This document shows, one piece after another, positions 7,254 to 15,332 of a DNA stretch of 60,714 bases. The notes under the pieces are model-generated. The model worked only from the letters and a program-made list of their open reading frames with translations. It had not been told where the DNA came from and ran no database searches. The stretch comes from Desulfurivibrio sp. (lineage in GTDB: Bacteria > Desulfobacterota > Desulfobulbia > Desulfobulbales > SURF-16): positions 1 through 60,714 of the forward strand of contig QZKJ01000111.1 in assembly GCA_003605035.1 (NCBI GenBank), written 5' to 3'. Positions within the stretch are counted from its first letter, which is position 1, and each line of letters begins with the position of its first letter. Both the position numbers and the translations under genes were made by a program.

Positions 7254-8600
7254 ATGAAACAGAAAAAAATTCTTCTCGACGAAAATGAAATGCCGACCCA
7301 ATGGTACAACGTCATGCCGGACATCCCAAACGGCATCGAGCCGCCCCTGGATCCTGAGACCAAACAACCGATGGGTCCGGAAAAGCTCGCCGCCGTCTTT
7401 CCCATGGGCCTGCTCGAGCAGGAGATGAGCGATAAGAGCTGGATCGATATCCCCGAAGAGGTGCAGGAGATTTATCATATCTGGCGGCCCACCCCCCTGG
7501 TGCGGGCCTATGCCCTGGAGGAAGCCCTGGGTACCAAGGCCAAGATCTACTACAAAAACGAGGGCGTTTCTCCCTCCGGCAGCCACAAGACCAACAGCTC
7601 CGTGGCCCAGGCCTATTACAACAAGCGGGAAGGCGTCAAGCGCCTCTCCACCGAGACGGGCGCCGGCCAATGGGGCAGCGCCCTGTCCTTTGCCACCCAT
7701 AAATTCGGTCTGGAATGCAAGGTGTACATGGTGCGCGTCTCCTATGACCAGAAACCGTACCGCAAGATCATGATGAACACCTACGGCGCGGAAATCGTCG
7801 CCAGCCCCAGCCCGGACACCGTCTTCGGCCGCAAGGTCCTGGAGAACATGCCGGATACCGCCGGCTCGCTCGGCATTGCCATCAGCGAGGCCCTGGAGGA
7901 CGCCGCCACCCGGGAGGATACCAAGTACGCCCTGGGCTCGGTGCTCAACCACGTCATCCTGCATCAGTCCATCATCGGCCTGGAGTCAAAGAAACAGATG
8001 GCCAAGATCGGCGCCTATCCGGATGTGGTTATCGGCTGCTGCGGCGGCGGCTCCAACTATGCCGGCATGATGACCCCTTTTCTCACAGACAAACTGGAAG
8101 GGAAAAAGATCCGCTTTGTCGGCGTGGAGCCGGCCTCCTGCCCCACGCTGACCCGCGGCGTCTATGCCTATGACTACGGCGATGTGGCGCGCCAGACCCC
8201 CCTGCTCTACATGTACACCCTGGGCCATGATTTCATTCCGCCGGGCATCCATGCCGGCGGTCTGCGCTATCACGGCATGTCGCCCATCATCTCGGCCCTG
8301 GTCCGGGAAAAGCTGATTGAACCGATCAGCGTGCATCAGCTGGAGTGCTTCGAGGCAGGCCGCCTCTTTGCCCAGACCGAGGGCATCATTCCGGCGCCGG
8401 AGACCTGTCATGCCATCCGGGCGGCGATCATTGAGGCCACCCGTGATCTCAATGATCCCCAGACCATCCTGTTCAACTTCTCAGGCCATGGCCTGCTTGA
8501 CCTGTCCAGCTATGAAAAATACTACGCCGGCGAACTGCACAACTACGAGTATCCGGCAGAGGCGATCGCCGAGGCCACCAAAAATCTGCCCAAGATTTAA
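7254..8600 (+). CDS. trpB: Tryptophan synthase beta chain, TrpB2 type
   Basis: A 448-residue PLP enzyme that condenses indole with serine. The length (~450 rather than ~400) and sequence (for example [14 protein letters not shown] near residue 85) place it in the TrpB2 group rather than the classical TrpA-partnered TrpB1. The PLP lysine lies in [11 protein letters not shown], and the phosphate-binding loop is [10 protein letters not shown]. The ATG at 7254 is preceded by CAGGGAGAG; an in-frame ATG at 7167 would add 29 residues not expected for the family. No trpA is adjacent, so it probably acts as a stand-alone indole-salvage enzyme. Confidence 0.92.
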   Translation: MKQKKILLDENEMPTQWYNVMPDIPNGIEPPLDPETKQPMGPEKLAAVFPMGLLEQEMSDKSWIDIPEEVQEIYHIWRPTPLVRAYALEEALGTKAKIYYKNEGVSPSGSHKTNSSVAQAYYNKREGVKRLSTETGAGQWGSALSFATHKFGLECKVYMVRVSYDQKPYRKIMMNTYGAEIVASPSPDTVFGRKVLENMPDTAGSLGIAISEALEDAATREDTKYALGSVLNHVILHQSIIGLESKKQMAKIGAYPDVVIGCCGGGSNYAGMMTPFLTDKLEGKKIRFVGVEPASCPTLTRGVYAYDYGDVARQTPLLYMYTLGHDFIPPGIHAGGLRYHGMSPIISALVREKLIEPISVHQLECFEAGRLFAQTEGIIPAPETCHAIRAAIIEATRDLNDPQTILFNFSGHGLLDLSSYEKYYAGELHNYEYPAEAIAEATKNLPKI

Positions 8601-8609
8601 CTGACAGAT

Positions 8610-9842
8610 ATGGCTGCAACCACAAACAGGGCAATGCTGCAGGCAGCATTGCCCTGTTTTTTTCTGCTGCTCTTCACCCTGTGCTTTGCCGCCCCCTGCC
8701 CTGCCGGCGGGGGCAGAAAACCCGTACTGCAGAAAATCGACAGCCTGATTGCCAGCGGTGGTTATCTGGTCGGCGCTGCCGGCAGCCCCCTGGCCGCTAA
8801 GAATGCCCATACCCCTTTTGTGCCGGCCAGCACCCTGAAAATCGTCACCGCCCTTGGCAGCCTGCAGATGCTGGGCGCGGATTTCCGTTTCAGCACCGAA
8901 TTTTACCAGGACGGCCGCGATCTCTACCTCAAGGGCTATGGCGACCCCCTGCTCACCTCGGAGGAGATTGCCGTCATCCTGCAAACCCTGCGGCAGCAGG
9001 GAGTCGACACCATCGACAATATCTTCCTCGATGCCGGGGCCTTCGCGCTTGAGCAGCAGGCGGACGGCCGCAGCGACAGCCTCAACCCCTATGACGCGGC
9101 CAACAGCGCCCTGGCCGCCAACTTCAACACCATCAACTTCAGCAAAGCCCCTGACGGCACGATTTCCTCGGCCGAAGCCCAGACCCCCACCCTGCCCATC
9201 ATGCGGCGCCTGGGCAAAAACCTGCCGGCCGGCACCCACCGGATCAATCTGACCAACGACCGCCAGGACATCCTCATCCACACCGGCGAACTGTTCCGCG
9301 GCCTGCAGCAGCGGCTGGGCATCAGGGGCCGGGGCGTCATCGCCGAAAAAACCGTGCCCCGCGGGGCCAGCCTGGTTCTGACCCACCGTTCCAGCCAGCC
9401 CCTGGAGCAGGTCATTGCCGGCATGCTGCGTTACTCCAGCAACTTTATCGCCAACCAGCTTTTTCTCACCTGCGGGGCCAGGCAACAGGGCTATCCGGCC
9501 ACCTGGCAAAAGGGCCGCGAGGTGTTCCGCAGCTTTCTTGCCTCCCTAGGCCTGGGCGACGAGCAGCTCTTCATGGTCGAAGGCTCCGGCCTGTCGCGCA
9601 GGAATCTGGCCAGCCCGGCCGCCCTGCTGCGTATCCTGCAGTCCTTCCGGCCCCATGCCCTGCTGCTGCCCATGGACAAGGGACGGCTGATCAAGTCAGG
9701 CACCCTGGCCGGCGTCTATTGCTATGCCGGCTATTTCTCCGGGGGTGAAAACCGGATTCCCTTTGTCGTGATGCTGAACCAGCCGAAAAATCAGCGGGAT
9801 CAGATTGTTAAACTGCTTGAAAAATTAGCGGTGAACCCGTAA
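8610..9842 (+). CDS. dacB: D-alanyl-D-alanine carboxypeptidase/endopeptidase (PBP4 type, S13 family)
   Basis: A 410-residue exported penicillin-binding protein acting on peptidoglycan in the periplasm. A hydrophobic signal peptide covers about residues 9-31. The active-site SxxK is STLK at residue 74, SxN is in RYSSNFIANQ, and the KTG-equivalent is IKSGTLAG near the C-terminus. At 410 residues it is shorter than E. coli DacB (477), so part of the inserted domains is missing. The gene starts nine bases after trpB2 with a weak ribosome-binding sequence; an ATG at 8634 preceded by CAGGG is an alternative that still keeps the signal peptide. Confidence 0.85.
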   Translation: MAATTNRAMLQAALPCFFLLLFTLCFAAPCPAGGGRKPVLQKIDSLIASGGYLVGAAGSPLAAKNAHTPFVPASTLKIVTALGSLQMLGADFRFSTEFYQDGRDLYLKGYGDPLLTSEEIAVILQTLRQQGVDTIDNIFLDAGAFALEQQADGRSDSLNPYDAANSALAANFNTINFSKAPDGTISSAEAQTPTLPIMRRLGKNLPAGTHRINLTNDRQDILIHTGELFRGLQQRLGIRGRGVIAEKTVPRGASLVLTHRSSQPLEQVIAGMLRYSSNFIANQLFLTCGARQQGYPATWQKGREVFRSFLASLGLGDEQLFMVEGSGLSRRNLASPAALLRILQSFRPHALLLPMDKGRLIKSGTLAGVYCYAGYFSGGENRIPFVVMLNQPKNQRDQIVKLLEKLAVNP

Positions 9843-9852
9843 TCTTAAACAC

Positions 9853-9930
9853 CACATCTTTCTTCTCACTTTTCATTTTTTACTTTTCACTTTTTACTTT
9901 TTACTTTTCACTTTTCACTTTTCACTTCAT
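9853..9930. repeat. Heptamer-type tandem array (ACTTTTC/T units)
   Basis: The gap between dacB and the rhodanese gene is almost entirely units of about seven bases (CTTTTCA, CTTTTTA) repeated with small changes and ending just before the ribosome-binding site. The same unit recurs, in both orientations, at 17375-17510. It has no coding role and looks like a slippage-prone intergenic repeat. Confidence 0.7.
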
Positions 9931-9944
9931 AGAGAGGAATTGCC

Positions 9945-10781
9945 ATGAACTGGAAAAGCTTGTTTCAGCTGTCAAAAAATATGACTACCGATGAGGCGCG
10001 GGCCTATATCAAGGATAAACCATCGGACAGTTATCAGCTGCTTGACGTGCGGCAGCCCCGGGAATACGAAACAGAACATCTGCCGGGCGCCATCCTCATC
10101 CCGGTCAAGGAGCTGATGTCCAGGATCAACGAACTCGACCCCGCCAAACCAACCCTGGTCTACTGCGCCATCGGCGGCCGCAGCAAGGCCGCCGCGCAGA
10201 TGCTGCAGGGCTGCAATTTCAGCGAGGTCTACAATATCTCCGGAGGCATCAAGGCATGGAACGGCTTCAAGGCCAAAGGAGAGGAAAGCATGGGCATGGA
10301 ATTTTTCACCTCCGGGGAATATAAGGACGCCTTTACCATGGCGTACACCATGGAAGAAGGGCTGCAGCAGCTCTACCTCGCCTTTGCGGAAAAATGCGAC
10401 AACCCGGCGGAAAAGGATCTGCTGCTGCAGCTGGCCAGCTTTGAGAACAAACACAAGGCCAGATTGATCGCTGATTTCCAAGCGGCTGAGTCGGACATTC
10501 CCAAAGTGGACCCGCAGAGCACTATCATGGAGGGCGGTTTCAGCCGGGAGGCGATTTTAAACCACTTCCAGCAGCATCTCTATGACCAGCAGGATATCCT
10601 GTTCCTGGCCATGATGCTGGAGACCCAGGCCCATGACCTGTACAGCCGGGTGGCCCGCAAAAGTGCTGACGAGAAAAGCAGAAAGCTGTTCCTCCATCTG
10701 GCCGAGGAGGAAAAAATGCACCTCGGCTTTCTCGCCAATGAACTGGACAGACTGTTGAGCGCCAGGGATAAACAGAGCTGA
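9945..10781 (+). CDS. Rhodanese-ferritin-like (rubrerythrin-type) fusion
   Basis: A 278-residue cytoplasmic protein. Residues about 10-105 are a single rhodanese domain with the active-site loop YCAIGGRSKAAA, whose cysteine can carry persulfide sulfur. Residues about 115-270 are a ferritin-like four-helix bundle with metal-ligand type motifs (EEGLQQLY, ASFENKHK, METQAHDLY, EEEKMHLGF) giving the ExxH pairs of a di-iron site. Fusions of this kind occur in sulfur-metabolising anaerobes, where a role in sulfur trafficking or peroxide defence is assumed. It has a good ribosome-binding site (GAGAGGA) and appears monocistronic. Confidence 0.85.
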   Translation: MNWKSLFQLSKNMTTDEARAYIKDKPSDSYQLLDVRQPREYETEHLPGAILIPVKELMSRINELDPAKPTLVYCAIGGRSKAAAQMLQGCNFSEVYNISGGIKAWNGFKAKGEESMGMEFFTSGEYKDAFTMAYTMEEGLQQLYLAFAEKCDNPAEKDLLLQLASFENKHKARLIADFQAAESDIPKVDPQSTIMEGGFSREAILNHFQQHLYDQQDILFLAMMLETQAHDLYSRVARKSADEKSRKLFLHLAEEEKMHLGFLANELDRLLSARDKQS

Positions 10782-10843
10782 TTGGCGCTCCCCTGCGAGA
10801 GCGGTTTTCATCCTCTGAATTGCTGACTGGCCTGACTGCTGCA

Positions 10844-10880
10844 GACAAAAAAAAAGAGGGCGCACGGCCCTCTCTTTGTC
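10844..10880. terminator. Bidirectional intrinsic terminator
   Basis: A hairpin (AGAGGG at 10855-10860 with CCCTCT at 10868-10873, extended by AAA/TTT pairs) lies between two convergent genes. It has nine A's on its left side, so on the minus strand it is followed by nine T's and should terminate the FecR gene strongly. On the plus strand the CTTTG tail is weaker. Confidence 0.8.
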
Positions 10881-10941
10881 ACCAGCCTCTTTACCCGGCT
10901 CTGCCGGAACTGCCCACAGGACTAAAGCGCCTGGTTTTGTT

Positions 10942-13290
10942 CTACCTGCGCTGAGGGCACTTGGCCGGATTGAATTCGTCCCTCTGGCCGGGCCCGCATT
11001 GCGGCGCGCCGGACTGTTCCTCGTTCTGGCCCTTCTTGCCTCTGGCAGGCTGGCGCTGCTGCTCGACCTGCACCTGCTTGCGCTCCTCCTTCCGGCCCCG
11101 GCCGTTTTCAAGAGCTGACGGTTGACGTCGCTCCTCAATCCGTGCTGGCATCGTCTCTACTTGCCGGCCACGATTGCTGTCAATGCCGACAGGCCGGCGC
11201 TGCTCCTCGACCTGCACCTGCTTGCGCTCCTCCTTCCGGCCACGGCCGTTTTCCGGGGCTGCGGGCACGGGCCGGCGCTGCTCCTCAACCTGCACCTGCT
11301 TGCGCTCCTCCTTCCGGCCCCGGCCGTTTTCAGGGGCTGCGGGCACGGGCCGGCGCTGCTCCTCAACCTGCACCTGCTTGCGCTCCTCCTTCCTGCCCCG
11401 GCCGTTTTCAGGGGCTGCGGGCACGGGCCGGCGCTGCTCCTCAACCTGCACCTGCTTGCGCTCCTCCTTCCGGCCACGGCCGTTTTCCGGGGCTATGGGC
11501 ACGGGCCGGCGCTGCTCCTCAACCTGCACCTGCTTACGCTCCTCCTTCCGGCCACGGCCGTTTTCCGGGGCTGCGGGCACCGGCCGGCGCTGCTCCTCAA
11601 CCTGCACCTGCTTACGCTCCTCCTTCCGGCCACGGCCGTTTTCCGGGGCTGCGGGCACGGGCCGGCGCTGCTCCTCGACCTGCACCTGCTTACGCTCCTC
11701 CTTCCGGCCACGGCCGTTTTCCGGGGCTGCGGGCACGGGCCGGCGCTGCTCCTCAACCTGCACCTGCTTGCGCTCCTCCTTCCTGCCGCGGCCGGCATCC
11801 GGCCCTTCTGACTGTCGCTGCTCCTCCCGCCTAAGCTGCTGCTGCATATTTCTTTTCTTGCCAGGGGTTCTCGGCGTGGAAACGGTACTGAGCTGCAGGG
11901 CCTTGGGCGCTTTGCCCTGGTGCAGGACGGACTTATCCCGCTCTCTGGTAAATTTGCGGGCCTGCTGCAACTCTTTTACCCGCACCTCCCTGACCCGTGG
12001 CGGGGGAGCCTTATCCGGCGAAATCCGCCTGTCCGAGACAAAATAGCTCTCCCTTCGCGGTTTCAGATCAGGTGTGCCAGGGCGCATATGCTTTTTGACA
12101 AATATCTTTTCCTTGATGATCTTCATATCGACATGATTATCATCCCGCCGGTACCCGCGGTGAAAATGGTCATGCCTGACCACGGTCGGTCCATTGTTGA
12201 TATAAACGTTCTGATAGACCTTGGTGACGTTGACCTGCCTGATATCAATATGGGTGATGTTGACGCTGTGCCGGCCGTAATCGCCGCGGCCGTAATATGT
12301 TTCACCGGGCGCCAGCGGCACCCAGGCCACATAATCATCTGTCCTGGCCCAGCCGACATATCCCGGCCCCCAGTGAACGGCGCCGTGATGGGGAGGCACC
12401 CAGAACCAGCCGATGGCCGGGGCGAAAGCCCATCTGCCATAATGGTAGGGCGCCCAGCCCCAGGGCTCGTTGGGCAGCCAGACATAATCATGGCCCCGCC
12501 AGATCCATCTGCCGTCCCGGTAGGGGGCCCAGTTCGGACCGACAAAGACCGTCGGGCTCCAGACATAGCCATACTCCGGGACCCGCACCCATCTGCCGCT
12601 GCGTCCCAGCTCATGGGAGTACGGCCTGAGTTCGGCTGGCAGGTACTGGACTTGCTCCGGGGCCCTGACCGGGAAAAGTTCATTATTCCTGGCCCGGTTC
12701 CACAGGTCCCACTCATCCGGCGGGCCTACGGGCGCGATATCGCCGCTGGTGTCCCGGCCAAGCGACGCCGTCTGGCCGGCGTTAACCCTGGTATTGCCGA
12801 GCTGGTTCTCGGTTTCAACGTAGCCCTTGTAGCAGGTTACATCCGTGTACTGGTCCTGCACGTCGATCCGGAAGATCGCCCGGTCAAAAGCCCGGGTTGA
12901 GACATCAGGATCATCCATCTGGATGACGCTGCCCTGGGGGGCATCGTAATAAACATAGGCGCTGCCCTGAGAGAGAAAAAACTGAGAGGAATCCTGATCC
13001 ATGGAAAGGATCTGCAGCGAGGTGCTGCCGTCGAGCCGGATATAGCTGCCGCTGTTGAGCTGCAGCTCGGCTATGCCATCCTGGGGAACCCAGATCTGAT
13101 CTCCCTCGGCGAGGGGTGTATTGATCGACAGCGGGCCCCACTCGCCGGCCTCAGGGGTCATGATCTGGGCATCCCCTTCGAGGTAACTGAGACGCATGTA
13201 GCCGAGACTGGCGGAAGCGCAAAAGGCGTAAGCCTGCACCATCATCAACACTGCGGCAAACAGCGCCGCCTTTACTGCTTTCATTGTCAT
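10942..13290 (-). CDS. Secreted FecR/DUF6600-type protein with charged tandem repeats
   Basis: A 782-residue exported protein. It has a signal peptide (residues 1-27), then a FecR-like domain (about 30-175), then a Trp/Tyr-rich DUF6600-like region (about 225-345) with repeated GRWxW and YGYVWSP/EPWGWAPYHYG elements. From about 480 the chain is a low-complexity basic/acidic region with eight near-identical 26-residue repeats (core EERKQVQVEEQRRP). The ribosome-binding site AAGGAGG precedes ATG. No sigma/anti-sigma partner is adjacent, so FecR-type signalling is not implied; a wall-associated or polymer-binding surface protein is plausible. The function is unknown. Confidence 0.75.
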   Translation of the reverse strand: MTMKAVKAALFAAVLMMVQAYAFCASASLGYMRLSYLEGDAQIMTPEAGEWGPLSINTPLAEGDQIWVPQDGIAELQLNSGSYIRLDGSTSLQILSMDQDSSQFFLSQGSAYVYYDAPQGSVIQMDDPDVSTRAFDRAIFRIDVQDQYTDVTCYKGYVETENQLGNTRVNAGQTASLGRDTSGDIAPVGPPDEWDLWNRARNNELFPVRAPEQVQYLPAELRPYSHELGRSGRWVRVPEYGYVWSPTVFVGPNWAPYRDGRWIWRGHDYVWLPNEPWGWAPYHYGRWAFAPAIGWFWVPPHHGAVHWGPGYVGWARTDDYVAWVPLAPGETYYGRGDYGRHSVNITHIDIRQVNVTKVYQNVYINNGPTVVRHDHFHRGYRRDDNHVDMKIIKEKIFVKKHMRPGTPDLKPRRESYFVSDRRISPDKAPPPRVREVRVKELQQARKFTRERDKSVLHQGKAPKALQLSTVSTPRTPGKKRNMQQQLRREEQRQSEGPDAGRGRKEERKQVQVEEQRRPVPAAPENGRGRKEERKQVQVEEQRRPVPAAPENGRGRKEERKQVQVEEQRRPVPAAPENGRGRKEERKQVQVEEQRRPVPIAPENGRGRKEERKQVQVEEQRRPVPAAPENGRGRKEERKQVQVEEQRRPVPAAPENGRGRKEERKQVQVEEQRRPVPAAPENGRGRKEERKQVQVEEQRRPVGIDSNRGRQVETMPARIEERRQPSALENGRGRKEERKQVQVEQQRQPARGKKGQNEEQSGAPQCGPGQRDEFNPAKCPQRR
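11191..11800 (-). repeat. Eight tandem 78-bp coding repeats
   Basis: The string TGCTCCTC recurs exactly 78 bases apart at 11201, 11279, 11357, 11435, 11513, 11591, 11669 and 11747. A degenerate unit lies near 11060. Each unit encodes 26 residues. Units differ by a few silent or conservative changes, so the array is recent and likely variable in copy number. The unit length is a multiple of three, so all other frames also stay open, producing long spurious reading frames on the plus strand. Confidence 0.9.
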
Positions 13291-13317
13291 CCTCCTTGCA
13301 ATTGCCTGTTCAGGCGG

Positions 13318-13373
13318 GGTTGCCAGTCAGCGCCCCCGGTTTCACCGGGTCGCAGCTGAGAGCTGGTGCAACC
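13318..13373 (-). promoter_or_regulatory. Long structured hairpin in the FecR-gene leader
   Basis: On the minus strand the leader folds into a nested hairpin with these paired blocks in order: GGTTG/CAACC, CCAG/CTGG, TCAGC/GCTGA, CCCGGT/ACCGGG, capped by GAA. Internal loops lie mostly on the 5' side (CA, CTC, TGCGA) with GGC opposite. It ends 28 bases before the start codon. I could not match it to a known riboswitch; an RNA regulatory element is inference. Confidence 0.5.
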
Positions 13374-13379
13374 TGAAGC

Positions 13380-13507
13380 TAAGCCTTTGTAAAAAAATAA
13401 CATGGCCAGAGAAATGCGCAGAATGGCACTCTTTTCAGTACCCCCTTGAGGGGTATAAGGAGCCGTAACGTAATTGAAAAATGACCATGTTCTTTCGTAA
13501 CGGCTCC
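13380..13507 (-). promoter_or_regulatory. Shared upstream element, copy A
   Basis: Read on the minus strand, three blocks occur in order: GGAGCCGTTAC (13497-13507), GTTACGGCTCCTTAT (13455-13469) and ATGTTATTTTTTTACAA followed by AGGCTTA (13380-13403). The first two form an imperfect dyad. The same three blocks in the same order lie at 33678-33775 upstream of an HD-GYP gene. See findings. Confidence 0.55.
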
Positions 13508-13795
13508 TAATCAATTAATATCGTGTAATATAATGCAGGAATGCACTCTTCGCTTGTCTTTTCATTTTCCCGTCTGCAATGATTTTTCCCCTGCCTTTTC
13601 CGTTGCCATGCAAAAACAGTGCAGCCATGGTTGGTCAATAATGACGACCAGCCCATTTCCTCTCATATTTCCTTGCACTTTTTTCCTGTAACGGGGTATA
13701 AATCAACTTTAACGTGGCGTCATTTCCCGGCTTTCCGTGCCGCCACGCAGCAAGGCCGCTGAGCAACACGCCGAATTTTTCCGGGGGAAAAGACC
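13508..13795. other. Intergenic region before the MEMO-AMMECR1 gene
   Basis: This AT-rich stretch separates divergent genes. It contains an inverted repeat CGTGGCG (13713-13719) / CGCCACG (13741-13747) about 50 bases before the next start codon, and a smaller dyad around TGGTC-AATAAT-GACGA near 13633. The downstream gene has ribosome-binding sequence GGGGGA. I see no gene here. Confidence 0.4.
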
Positions 13796-15283
13796 ATGGC
13801 CATTTTCCGATCCCTGTTCATTGCGCTCTCCCTTGTTCTGCTCCTCGCCTCCTCGGCTGACCAGGCCCGAGGCAACGATTGCCGGGAAGCGGTCTGGGCC
13901 GGACGCTTCTATCCGGCCGACCCCAGTGCCCTGACCGCCGACCTGACCAGACTCTGCGCTCAGGCCCGGCAGGACTCCTCCTTTGCCCGACCCGCCGGCC
14001 GCTCGCTGCGCGCCCTGATCCTGCCCCATGCCGGCTATGTCTACTCCGGGCTCACTGCAGCCCATGCGGCCCTGGTGCTGGACAACAACCAGTTCGACAA
14101 GGTGATTCTGCTCGGACCGGACCACCGCATCGGCTTTAAGCGAGCCGCCATCAGCCGGGTGAGCTGCTACCGCACGCCGCTGGGCCGGATCCCCCTCCAC
14201 CCCGATGCCAAACTGCTGCTCCAGCAGACCGCTCTGTTCCGGCCGATTCCGGAGAACTATGATGCCGAGCACTCCCTCGAAGTCAACCTGCCCTTTCTCC
14301 AGTATCTGCTCGGCAGCTTTAGCCTGGTGCCCATCGTGCTCGGCACCGGCCGGCCAGGGCCCATCGCCGCCGTGCTCGACCCGCTGCTGACCCCCGGCAC
14401 CCTGCTGGTGGTCAGTTCGGATCTCTCCCACTACCTGCCCTACGACCTGGCCGTGGGCAAGGATAAACAGACCATCAACCATATTCTCAAGCTGGACGGG
14501 CAGGCCCTGGCGGCAAGCGACAACAGCGCCTGCGGCCAGGCGCCCCTGCAGTTGCTGCTCGAACTTGCCCGCCGCCACCAGTGGCAGCCCCGGCTCATTC
14601 ATTATGCCAACAGCGGCGACACGACCGGCAGCCGCGACAAGGTTGTCGGCTATGCCGCCATTGCCTTTTACGGAGACACCACCATGAATCAGCAACAACC
14701 CACTGGCAAGGACATTTCCGCCGAACAGGGCCGCGTGCTGCTCACTCTGGCCCGGCAGACCATCGCCCAGAAACTCGGTCAGCCCGTGCCGGAGGATGAG
14801 CAGAAAAAGCTGGAGAAAAAACTGCGGGATGCGGCTTTTCAGCAGGAACGGGGCACCTTTGTCACCCTGCACCGCTTTGGCCAGCTGCGGGGCTGCATCG
14901 GTTCAATCGCCGCGGTGGAATCCCTGGCCGCCAACATCCGCCACAACGCGGTCAATGCCGCCTTCGGCGATCCCAGATTCCCGCCGCTGCAGAAAAAGGA
15001 ATTCGCTGAGGTGGATATCGAGGTGAGCATTCTGACCGATCCCCAGCCGCTCTCCTATGACAGCGGTACGGACCTGCTGGCCAGGCTGCGTCCAAAGATT
15101 GACGGGGTCATCCTGCGGGACGGCCTGGCCAGCGCCACCTTCCTGCCCCAGGTATGGGACCAGCTGCCCAGGCCGGAGGATTTCCTCACCCATCTCTGCC
15201 TGAAAGCCGGACTTCGCCCCAACGCCTGGCAGACCGGCAAACTGGAGGTTCTGACCTATCAGGTCCAATACTTCAGCGAATAA
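13796..15283 (+). CDS. MEMO-AMMECR1 fusion (AmmeMemoRadiSam system proteins B and A)
   Basis: A 495-residue two-domain protein. Residues 1-26 are a signal peptide. Residues about 32-290 form the MEMO domain, related to class III extradiol dioxygenases, with LPHAGYVYSGLTAAHA, LLGPDHRIG, EHSLEVNLPFLQ and SSDLSHY containing the conserved histidines. Residues about 305-492 are AMMECR1, with the hallmark LRGCIGSI. The two are usually separate partners of a radical SAM enzyme; here they are one exported chain and the radical SAM partner follows two genes on. The substrate of the system is unknown. Confidence 0.88.
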   Translation: MAIFRSLFIALSLVLLLASSADQARGNDCREAVWAGRFYPADPSALTADLTRLCAQARQDSSFARPAGRSLRALILPHAGYVYSGLTAAHAALVLDNNQFDKVILLGPDHRIGFKRAAISRVSCYRTPLGRIPLHPDAKLLLQQTALFRPIPENYDAEHSLEVNLPFLQYLLGSFSLVPIVLGTGRPGPIAAVLDPLLTPGTLLVVSSDLSHYLPYDLAVGKDKQTINHILKLDGQALAASDNSACGQAPLQLLLELARRHQWQPRLIHYANSGDTTGSRDKVVGYAAIAFYGDTTMNQQQPTGKDISAEQGRVLLTLARQTIAQKLGQPVPEDEQKKLEKKLRDAAFQQERGTFVTLHRFGQLRGCIGSIAAVESLAANIRHNAVNAAFGDPRFPPLQKKEFAEVDIEVSILTDPQPLSYDSGTDLLARLRPKIDGVILRDGLASATFLPQVWDQLPRPEDFLTHLCLKAGLRPNAWQTGKLEVLTYQVQYFSE

Positions 15284-15332
15284 TACCCAAAAAGGCGTCA
15301 GCCTGCTGGTCCTGGCCATCGGACTTTCCTCG

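Noticed and set aside
11100-11840. Three long overlapping plus-strand reading frames (Leu-, Ala/Pro- and Arg/Cys-rich) antisense to the FecR-type gene
   Set aside because: They arise because a 78-bp repeat keeps every frame open; composition is repetitive and there is no ribosome-binding site or family resemblance.
13318-13380. Known riboswitch (c-di-GMP type I, TPP, SAH) in the FecR leader
   Set aside because: Short resemblances exist (GCTGCGACC, CTGAGAG on the other strand), but the invariant bases of each class are missing.
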